From Petrolisthes cinctipes (taxonomy: Eukaryota > Arthropoda > Malacostraca > Decapoda > Porcellanidae): DNA of 64,000 bases. The first letter of the stretch is position 1; every line of letters starts with the position of its first letter. The stretch lies in the NCBI GenBank assembly GCA_033782935.1, contig JAWQEG010001234.1, forward strand, positions 1,310,501-1,374,500, in the 5' to 3' direction. This document shows positions 54,073 to 64,000 of the stretch, piece by piece. Under the pieces are notes generated by a model. The model did not search any database. It saw only the letters and a list, made by a program, of their open reading frames with translations, and was not told where the DNA came from. The translations under genes and the position numbers were made by a program.

Positions 54073-57000
54073 ATGCTGAAAATCGATATTATAGATGACC
54101 AAAGACAATATGTGTATGCATCTTCTGCAACCGTTTATATCCCAAATTCAACCTCAAAACACCCGAACATTCAATATTTTTGGGTCCCAGAAGCGATCTG
54201 TACATGCCTACTCAGTGCTAGAATGTTTTCAAAATATAGACTCAAAACATGCTAAAAATCGATATTTTAAGTGTCCAAAGTCGATATGTGCATGCATCTT
54301 CTGTACCCGTTTATATCTCAAATTCAGGTTAAAAAAAACAAAAAATTCGATATTTTGGGGTCCTAGAAGTGATCTGTACATGCCTACTTAGTGCTAGAAT
54401 ATTTTCAAAATATAGGCCCAAAACATGCTGAAAATCGATATTTTAGGTGCCCAAAGTCGATATCTCAAATTCAGGCCCAAAACACCCGAAAATTCGATAT
54501 TTTGGGGTCCCAGAAGCGCACAGTACATGCCTACTCCGTGTTAGAGTATTTTCAAAATACAGGCCCAAAACATACTGAAAATCGATCTTTTAGGTGCCCA
54601 AAAGTCGATATGTGCATGCATCTTCTGTACCCGTTTATATCTCAAATTCAGCCTCCAAACACACGAAAATTTGATATTTTGGGGTCCCAGAAGCGATCTG
54701 TACATGCCTACTCAGATACAGGCCCAAAACATGCTGAAAATCGATATTTTAAGTGCACAAAGTCAATATGTGCATGCATTTTCTGTAACCGTTTATATCT
54801 CAAATTCACGCTCAAAACACCCGAAAATTCGATATTTTGGGGTCCCAGAAGCAAACTGTACATGCCTACTCAGTGCTAGAATGTTTTCAAAATATAGGTT
54901 TAAAACATGCTATAAATTAATAATTTAAGTGTCCAAAGTCGATATATGCATGCATCTTCTGTACCCGTTTATGTCTCAAATTCAGGCTCCAAACACCCGA
55001 AAATTCGATATTTTGGGGTCCCAGAAGCGATCTGTACATTCCTACTCAGTGCTAGAATATTTTCAAAATATAGGCCCAACACATGCTAAAAATCGATATT
55101 TTAGGTGCCCAAAGTTGTATCTCAAATTCAGGCCCAAAACACCCAAAAATTCGATATTTTGGGGTCCCAAAAGCGATCTGTACATGCCTACGCCGTGTTA
55201 GAGTATTATCAATATACAGGCCCAAAACATACTGAAAATCGATCTTTTAGCTGCCGAAAAGTCGATATGTGGATGCATCTTCTGTACCCGTTTATATCCT
55301 AAATTCAGTCTCCAAACACCCGAAAATTCGATATTTTGGGGTCCCAAAAGCAATCTGTACTTGCCTACTCCGTGTTAGAGTATTTTCAAAATACAGGTCC
55401 AAAACATGCTGAAAATCGATATTATAGGTGACCAAAGTCAATATGTGTATGCATCTTCTGCACCCGTTTATATCCCAAATTTAACCTCAAAACATCCGAA
55501 CAATCAATATTTTTGGGTCCCAGAAGCGATCTGTACATGCCTACTTAGTGCTAGAATGTTTTCAAAATATAGGCTCAAAACATGCTAAAAATCGATATTT
55601 TAAGTGTCCAAAGTCGATATGTGCATGCATCTTCTGTACCCGTTTATATCTCAAATTCAGGTTAAAAAAACTCGAAAATTCGATATTTTTGGGTCCCAGA
55701 AGTGATCTGTGCATGCTTACTTAGTGCTAGAATATTTTCAAAATATAGGCCCAAAACATTCTGAAAATCGATATTTTATTTGCCCAAAGTCAATATGTGC
55801 ATGCATTTTCTGTAACAGATTATATCTCAAATTAAGGCTCAAAACACCCGAAAATTCGATATTTTGGGGTCCCAGAAGCGATCTGTACATGCATACTCAA
55901 TGATAGAATATTTTCAAAATGTAGGCCCAAAACATGCTTAAAATCGATATTTTAGGTGCCCAAAGTCGATATCTCAAATTCAGTCCCAAAACACCCGAAA
56001 ATTCGATATTTTGGGGTCCCGGAAGCGATCTGTACATGCCTACTCAGTGCTAGAACGTTTTCAAAATATAGGCTTAAAACATGCTAAAAATCGATATTTT
56101 AAGTGTCCAAAGTCGATATGTGCATGCATCTTCTGTACCCGTTTATATCTCAAATTCAGGTTAAAAAAAACAAAAAATTCGATATTTTTGGGTCCCAGAA
56201 GCGATCTGTACATGCCTACTTAGTGCTAGAATATTTTCAAAATATAGGGCCAAAACATGCTGAAAATCGATATTTTAGGTGCCCAAAGTCGATATCTCAA
56301 ATTCAGGCCCAAAACACCCGAAAATTCGATATTTTGGGGTCCCAGAAGCGCACAGTACATGCCTACTCCGTGTTAGAGTATTTTCAAAATACAGGCCCAA
56401 AACATACTGAAAATCGATCTTTTAGGTGCCCAAAAGTCGATATGTGCATGCATCTTCTGTACCCGTTTATATCTCAAATTCAGCCTCCAAACACACGAAA
56501 ATTTTGATATTTTGGGGTCCCAGAAGCGATCTGTACATGCCTACTCAGATACAGGCCCAAAACATGCTGAAAATCGATATTTTAGGTGCACAAAGTCAAT
56601 ATGTGCATGCATTTTCTGTAACCGTTTATATCTCAAATTCACGCTCAAAACACCCGAAAATTCGATATTTTGGGGTCCCAGAAGCAAACTGTACATGCCT
56701 ACTCAGTGCTAGAATGTTTTCAAAATATAGGTTTAAAACATGCTAAAAATTGATAATTTAAGTGTCCAAAGTCGATATATGCATGCATCTTCTGTACACG
56801 TTTATATCTCAAATTCAGGCTCCAAACACCCGAAAATTCGATATTTTTGGGTCCCAGAAGCGATCTGTACATGCCTACTCAGATACAGGCCCAAAACATG
56901 CTGAAAATCGATATTTTCGGTGCCCAAAGTCAATATGTGAATGCTTTTTCTGCACCCGTTTATATCCCAAATTCTGGCTCAAAACACCCGAAAATTCGGT

Positions 57001-60000
57001 ATTTTTGGGTCCTATAAGCGATATGTACATGCCTACTCCTAGTTAGAATGTTTTCTAGATACAGACCCAAAACATGCTCTAAATCGATATTTTAGGTGCC
57101 CAAAAGTCGATATGTGCATGCATCTTCTGTATCCTTTTATATCTCAATTGCAGGCTGAAAACAACCGAAAATTCGATATTTTTGAGTCCCAGAAGCAATC
57201 TGTACATGCCTACTCAGTTCTAGAATATTTTCAAAATATAGGCCCAACACATGCTAAAAATCGATATTTTAGGTGCCCAAAGTTGTATCTCAAATTCAGG
57301 CTCAAAACACCCGAAAATTCGATATTTTGGGGTCCCAGAAGCGATCTGTACATACCTACGCCGTGTTAGAGTATTATCAATATACAGGCCCATAACATAC
57401 TGAAAATCGATCTGTTAGCTGCCTAAAAGTCGATATGTGGATGCATCTTCTGTACCCGTTTATATCCTAAATTCAGTCTCCAAACATCCGAAAATTCGAT
57501 ATTTTGGGGTCCCAAAAGCGATCTGTACTTGCCTACTCCGTGTTAGAGTATTTTCAAAATACAGGTCCAAAACATGCTGAAAATCGATATTATAGGTGAC
57601 CAAAGTCAATATGTGTATGCATCTTCTGCACCCGTTTATATCCCAAATTTAACCTCAAAACATCCGAACAATCAATATTTTTGGGTCCCAGAAGCGATCT
57701 GTACATGCCTACTTAGTGCTAGAATGTTTTCAAAATATAGGCTCAAAACATGCTAAAAATCGATATTTTAAGTGTCCAAAGTCGATATGTGCATGCATCT
57801 TCTGTACCCGTTTATATCTCAAATTCAGGTTAAAAAAAACTCGAAAATTCGATATTTTGGGGTCCCAGAAGTGATCTGTGCATGCTTACTTAGTGCTAGA
57901 ATATTTTCAAAATATAGGCCCAAAACATTCTGAAAATCGATATTTTAGGTGCCCAAAGTCAATATGTGGATGCATTTTCTGTAACAGATTATATCTCAAA
58001 TTAAGGCTCAAAACACCCGAAAATTCGATATTTTGGGGTCCCAGAAGCGATCTGTACATGCATACTCAATGCTAGAATATTTTCAAAATGTAGGCCCAAA
58101 ACATGCTTAAAATCGATATTTTAGGTGCCCAAAGTCGATATCTCAAATTCAGTCCCAAAAAACCCGAAAATTCGATATTTTGGGGTCCCGGAAGCGATCT
58201 GTACATGCCTACTCAGTGCTAGAATGTTTTCAAAATATAGGCTTAAAACATGCTAAAAATCGATATTTTAAGTGTCCAAAGTCGATATGTGCATGCATCT
58301 TCTGTACCCGTTTATATCTCAAATTCAGGTTAAAAAAAACAAAAAATTCGATATTTTTGGGTCCCAGAAGCGATCTGTACATGCCTACTTAGTACTAGAA
58401 TATTTTCAAAATATAGGGCCAAAACATGCTGAAAATCGATATTTTAGGTGCCCAAAGTCTATATCTTAAATTCAGGCCCAAAACACCCGAAAATTCGATA
58501 TTTTGGGGTCCCAGAAGCGCACAGTACATGCCTACTCCGTGTTAGAGTATTTTCAAAATACAGGCCAAAAACATACTGAAAATCGATCTTTTAGGTGCCC
58601 AAAAGTCGATATGTGCATGCATCTTCTGTACCCGTTTATATCTCAAATTCAGCCTCCAAACACACGAAAATTTGATATTTTGGGGTCCCAGAAGCGATCT
58701 GTACATGCCTACTCAGATACAGGCCCAAAACATGCTGAAAATCGATATTTTAGGTGCACAAAGTCAATATGTGCATGCATTTTCTGTAACCGTTTATATC
58801 TCAAATTCACGCTCAAAACACCCGAAAATTCGATATTTTGGGGTCCCAGAAGCAAACTGTACATGCCTACTCAGTTCTAGAATGTTTTCAAAATATAGGT
58901 TTAAAACATGCTAAAAATTGATAATTTAAGTGTCCAAAGTCGATATATGCATGCATCTTCTGTACACGTTTATATCTCAATTTCAGGCTCCAAACACCCG
59001 AAAATTCGATATTTTGGGGTCCCAGAAGCGATCTGTACATACCTACTCAGATACAGGCCCAAAACATGCTGAAAATCGATATTTTCGGTGCCCAAAGTCA
59101 ATATGTGAATGCTTCTTCTGCACCCGTTTATATCCCAAATTCAGGCTCAAAACACCCGAAAATTCGGTATTTTTGGGTCTTATAAGCGATATGTACATGC
59201 CTACTCCTAGTTAGAATGTTTTCTAGATACAGACCCAAAACATGCTCTAAATCGATATTTTAGGTGCCCAAAAGTGTGATATGTGCATGCATCTTCTGTA
59301 TCCTTTTATATCTCAAATGCAGGCTGAAAACAACCGAAAATTCGATATTTTTGAGTCCCAGAAGCAATCTGTACATGCCTACTCAGTTCTAGAATATTTT
59401 CAAAATATAGGCCCAACACATGCTAAAAATCGATATTTTAGGTGCCCAAAGTTGTATCTCAAATTCAGGCCCAAAACACCCGAAAATTCGATATTTTGGG
59501 GTCCCAGAAGCGATCTGTACATGCCTACGCCGTGTTAGAGTATTATCAATATACAGGCCCATAACATACTGAAAATCGATCTGTTAGCTGCCTAAAAGTC
59601 GATATGTGGATGCATCTTCTGTACCCGTTTATATCCTAAATTCAGTCTCCAAACATCCGAAAATTCGATATTTTGGGGTCCCAAAAGCGATCTGTACTTG
59701 CCTACTCTGTGTTAGAGTATTTTCAAAATACAGGTCCAAAACATGCTGAAAATCGATATTATAGGTGACCAAAGTCAATATGTGTATGCATCTTCTGCAC
59801 CCGTTTATATCCCAAATTCAACCTCAAAACATCCGAACAATCAATATTTTTGGGTCCCAGAAGCGATCTGTACATGCCTACTTAGTGCTAGAATGTTTTC
59901 AAAACATAGGCTCAAAACATGCTAAAAATCGATATTTTAAGTGTCCAAAGTCGATATGTGCATGCATCTTCTGTACCCGTTTATATCTCAAATTCAGGTT

Positions 60001-63000
60001 AAAAAAACCCGAAAATTCGATATTTTGGGGTCCCAGAAGTGATCTGTGCATGCCTACTTAGTGCTAGAATATTTTCAAAATATAGGCCCAAAACATTCTG
60101 AAAATCGATATTTTAGGTGCCCAAAGTCAATATGTGCATGCATTTTCTGTAACAGTTTATATCTCAAATTAAGGCTCAAAACACCCGAAAATTCGATATT
60201 TTGGGGTCCCAGAAGCGATCTGTACATGCATACTCAGTGCTAGAATATTTTCAAAATGTAGGCCCAAAACATGCTTAAAATCGATATTTTAGGTGCCCAA
60301 AGTCGATATCTCAAATTCAGGCCCAAAACACCCGAAAATTCGATATTTTGGGGTCCCAGAAGCGATCTGTACATGCCTACTCAGTGCTAGAATGTTTTCA
60401 AAATATAGGCTTAAAACATGCTAAAAATCGATATTTTAAGTGTCCAAAGTCGATATGTGCATGCATCTTCTGTACCCGTTTATATCTCAAATTCAGGTTA
60501 AAAAAAACAAAAAATTCGATATTTTGGGGTCCCAGAAGTGATCTGTACATGCCTACTTAGTGCTAGAATATTTTCAAAATATAGGCCCAAAACATTCTGA
60601 AAATCGATATTTTAGGTGCCCAAAGTCGATATATCAAATTCAAGCCCAAAACACCCGAAAATTCGATATTTTGGGGTCCCAGAAGCGCACAGTACATGCC
60701 TACTCCGTGTTAGAGTATTTTCAAAATACAAGCCCAAAACATACTGAAAATCGATCTTTTAGGTGCCCAAAAGTCGATATGTGAATGCATCTTCTGTACC
60801 CGTTTATATCTCAAATTCAGCCTCCAAACACACGAAAATTTGATATTTTGGGGTCCCAGAAGCGATCTGTACATGCCTACTCAGATACAGGCCCAAAACA
60901 TGCTGAAAATCGATATTTTAGGTGCACAAAGTCAATATGTGCATGCATTTTCTGTAACCGTTTATATCTCAAATTCACGCTCAAAACACCCGAAAATTCG
61001 ATATTTTGGGGTCCCAGAAGCAAACTGTACATGCCTACTCAGTGCTAGAATGTTTTCAAAATATAGGTTTAAAACATGCTAAAAATTAATAATTTCAGTG
61101 TCCAAAGTCGATATATGCATGCATCTTCTGTACCCGTTTATGTCTCAAATTCAGGCTCCAAACACCCGAAAATTCGATATTTTGGGGTCCCAGAAGCGAT
61201 CTGTACATGCCTACTCAGTGCTAGAATATTTTCAAAATATAGGCCCAACACATGCTAAAAATCGATATTTTAGGTGCCCAAAGTTGTATCTCAAATTCAG
61301 GCCCAAAACACCCAAAAATTCGATATTTTGGGGTCCCAGAAGCGATCTGTACATGCCTACGCCGTGTTAGAGTATTATCAATATACAGGCCCATAACATA
61401 CTGAAAATCGATCTGTTAGCTGCCTAAAAGTCGATATGTGGATGCATCTTCTGTACCCGTTTATATCCTAAATTCAGTCTCCAAACATCCGAAAATTCGA
61501 TATTTTGGGGTCCCAGAAGCGATCTGTACATGCCTACTTAGTGCTAGAATATTTTCAAAATATAGGCCCAAAACATGCTGAAAATCGATATTTTAGGTGC
61601 CCAAAGTCGATATCTCAAATTCAGGCCCAAAACACCCGAAAATTCGATATTTTGGGGTCCCAGAAGCGCACAGTACATGCCTACTCCGTGTTAGAGTATT
61701 TTCAAAATACAGGCCCAAAACATACTGAAAATCGATCTTTTAGGTGCCCAAAAGTCGATATGTGCATGCATCTTCTGTACCCGTTTATATCTCAAATTCA
61801 GCCTCCAAACACACGAAAATTTGATATTTTGGGGTCCCAGAAGCGATCTGTACATGCCTACTCAGATACAGGCCCAAAACATGCTGAAAATCGATATTTT
61901 AGGTGCACAAAGTCAATATGTGCATGCATTTTCTGTAACCGTTTATATCTCAAATTCACGCTCAAAACACCCGAAAATTCGATATTTTGGGGTCCCAGAA
62001 GCAAACTGTACATGCCTACTCAGTGCTAGAATGTTTTCAAAATATAGGTTTAAAACATGCTAAAAATTGATAATTGAAGTGTCCAAAGTCGATATATGCA
62101 TGCATCTTCTGTACACGTTTATATCTCAAATTCAGGCTCCAAACACCCGAAAATTCGATATTTTGGGGTCCCAGAAGCGATCTGTACATGCCTACTCAGA
62201 TACAGGCCCAAAACATGCTGAAAATCGATATTTTCGGTGCCCAAAGTCAATATGTGAATGCTTCTTCTGCACCCGTTTATATCCCAAATTCTGGCTCAAA
62301 ACACCCGAAAATTCGGTATTTTTGGGTCCTATAAGCGATATGTACATGCCTACTCCTAGTTAGAATGTTTTCTAGATACAGACCCAAAACATGCTCTAAA
62401 TCGATATTTTAGGTGCCCAAAAGTCGATATGTGCATGCATCTTCTGTATCCTTTTATATCTCAAATGCAGGCTGAAAACAACCGAAAATTCGATATTTTT
62501 GAGTCCCAGAAGCAATCTGTACATGCCTACTCAGTTCTAGAATATTTTCAAAATATAGGCCCAACACATGCTAAAAATCGATATTTTAGGTGCCCAAAGT
62601 TGTATCTCAAATTCAGGCCCAAAACACCCGAAAATTCGATATTTTGGGGTCCCAGAAGCGATCTGTACATGCCTACGCCGTGTTAGAGTATTATCAATAT
62701 ACAGGCCTATAACATACTGAAAATCGATCTGTTAGCTGCCTAAAAGTCGATATGTGGATGCATCTTCTGTACCCGTTTATATCCTAAATTCAGTCTCCAA
62801 ACATCCGAAAATTCGATATTTTGGGGTCCCAAAAGCGATCTGTACTTGCCTACTCCGTGTTAGAGTATTTTCAAAATACAGGTCCAAAACATGCTGAAAA
62901 TCGATATTATAGGTGACCAAAGTCAATATGTGTATGCATCTTCTGCACCCGTTTATATCCCAAATTCAACCTCAAAACATCCGAACAATCAATATTTTTG

Positions 63001-63750
63001 GGTCCCAGAAGCGATCTGTACATGCCTACTTAGTGCTAGAATGTTTTCAAAATATAGGCTCAAAACATGCTAAAAATCGATATTTTAAGTGTCCAAAGTC
63101 GATATGTGCATGCATCTTCTGTACCCGTTTATATCTCAAATTCAGGTTAAAAAAACCCGAAAATTCGATATTTTGGGGTCCCAGAAGTGATCTGTGCATG
63201 CCTACTTAGTGCTAGAATATTTTCAAAATATAGGCCCAAAACATTCTGAAAATCGATATTTTAGGTGCCCAAAGTCAATATGTGCATGCATTTTCTGTAA
63301 CAGTTTATATCTCAAATTAAGGCTCAAAACACCCGAAAATTCGATATTTTGGGGTCCCAGAAGCGATCTGTACATGCATACTCAGTGCTAGAATATTTTC
63401 AAAATGTAGGCCCAAAACATGCTTAAAATCGATATTTTAGGTGCCCAAAGTCGATATCTCAAATTCAGGCCCAAAACACCCGAAAATTCGATATTTTGGG
63501 GTCCCAGAAGCGATCTGTACATGCCTACTCAGTGCTAGAATGTTTTCAAAATATAGGCTTAAAACATGCTAAAAATCGATATTTTAAGTGTCCAAAGTCG
63601 ATATGTGCATGCATCTTCTGTAACCATTTATATCTCAAATTCAGGCTCCAAACACCCGAAAATTCTATATTTTTGGGTCCTAGAAGCGATCTGTACATGC
63701 CTACTCCGTGTTAGAGTATTTTCAAAATACAGGCCCATAAAATGCTGAAA
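54073..63750 (-). repeat. 2168-bp higher-order repeat (13 monomers), several copies
   Basis: The monomer containing 'cgatattataggtgac' begins equivalent frames at 55406, 57574, 59743 and 62891 (steps 2168, 2169, 3148), with a related one at 54073. A second marker, 'gaagcgcacagtacatg', occurs five times (near 52888-62030), the last four at steps of 1.83, 2.17, 2.17 and 0.98 kb. In the 57535-59700 copy the class order is A C C C C C A D C D B C A. Eight 176-bp, three 147-bp and two 158-bp units sum to 2165, matching the observed 2168 once a small A-run is added ('ggttaaaaaaaac'). The last interval contains an extra partial copy of about 980 bp. A-runs in 'aggttaaaaaaa' are private to this block. 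Confidence 0.87.
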
Positions 63751-64000
63751 ATCGATATTTTAGGTGACCAAAGTCAATATATGTATGCATCTTCAGCACC
63801 CGTTTATATCCCAAATTCAACCTCAAAACACAAGAAAATTCGATATTTTTGGGTCCTATAAGCGACCTGTACATGCCTACTCCTAGTTAGAATGTTTTCA
63901 AGATACAGACCCAAAACATGCTCAAAATCGATAATTTTGGTGCCCAAAAGTTGATATGTGCATGCATCTTCTGTACCCTTTTATATCTCAAATGCAGGCT

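Larger units (their letters stand above)
28413..64000 (-). repeat. 176-bp satellite array, right arm, inverted relative to the left arm
   Basis: From 28413 to the end every monomer is the reverse complement of the left-arm unit (landmarks 'cgatctgtacatgcctac', 'tgcatgcatcttctgtaccc', 'aaaatcgatattttaggtg'). The arm starts at 'aaagtcgatatctc', inside a 147-type monomer, directly after the LINE 5' truncation point. All classes of the left arm recur here, so the arms are one family. Point anomalies include an 8-bp loss near 51080, an 11-bp loss near 52272, loss of about 67 bp near 53574 ('gggtcctatgctagaaatcg'), and a 150-bp monomer form with 'catgcctacaggccc' at 29197, 29347, 39898 and 40047. 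No mobile element or gene is seen in these 35.6 kb. The array runs off the right edge. Confidence 0.97.

Noticed and set aside
54320..60520. A-runs 'ggttaaaaaaaac' as insertion scars
   Set aside because: They recur at the same monomer position in each 2168-bp copy, so they are an inherited variant of the 'gcctgaa' region rather than separate insertions.
28530..64000. The mirror set of + strand reading frames in the right arm
   Set aside because: Same monomer peptides; they change strand only because the array is inverted.
1..64000. CRISPR-like repeat array
   Set aside because: Units are contiguous and homologous over their whole length with no unique spacers. The SINE, the LINE fragment and the HOR structure are eukaryotic.
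1..64000. Telomeric or rDNA-spacer origin
   Set aside because: No telomere hexamer or pentamer runs and no rRNA or Pol I landmarks are visible.

Overview
This is a eukaryotic satellite-DNA window, not a gene-bearing region. About 62.7 kb of the 64 kb (roughly 98%) is one tandem repeat family built on an A+T-rich 176-bp monomer, roughly 370 monomers in all. Only two stretches are not satellite: a tRNA-derived SINE with a poly(A) tail (10253-10587) and a 5'-truncated non-LTR retrotransposon (LINE) fragment (27486-28412). I see no intact host protein-coding gene, no rRNA and no functional tRNA. The many short reading frames are by-products of a repeat with few stop codons on one strand; 176 is not a multiple of three, so they shift frame at each monomer. 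The LINE carries an RNase H domain and a C-terminal CCHC-like knuckle of a kind common in arthropod jockey/I-group elements. An invertebrate, possibly an arthropod such as a decapod crustacean, is my inference, held with low confidence.

Layout: 1-10252 is satellite with the monomer on the + strand. It is interrupted at 10253-10587 by the SINE, which sits in mid-monomer, and resumes in phase at 10588-27485. At 27486-28412 lies the LINE fragment, on the - strand. From 28413 to 64000 the same satellite continues but is inverted as a block. The window is therefore a very large inverted arrangement of one satellite, with the polarity switch exactly at the LINE fragment. The two arms meet the LINE at nearly the same point of the monomer.

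Monomer anatomy: the 176-bp unit is itself an old dimer of two diverged 88-bp halves. Four classes can be told apart by the segment before the 'gtaggcatg' block. A has 'ctaacacggag', B has 'ctaactaggag', C has 'ctagcactgag', and D is a 158-bp form lacking 18 bp there. Independently, many monomers lack 29 bp in the middle, giving a 147-bp form. The order of these classes defines higher-order repeats (HORs). These include a 2168-bp 13-mer (54-64 kb), a 2067-bp 12-mer (44.8-48.9 kb), a 1541-bp 9-mer (40.6-43.4 kb), a large near-identical duplication with offsets 4025 and 4702 bp (30.5-39.3 kb), a 2844-bp-offset duplication (20.4-24.6 kb), and smaller ones at 1.4-3.3, 5.1-5.8 and 13.6-15.1 kb. This is the signature of repeated local unequal exchange or amplification, as expected of centromeric or heterochromatic satellite. 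The chromosomal location cannot be read from the sequence.
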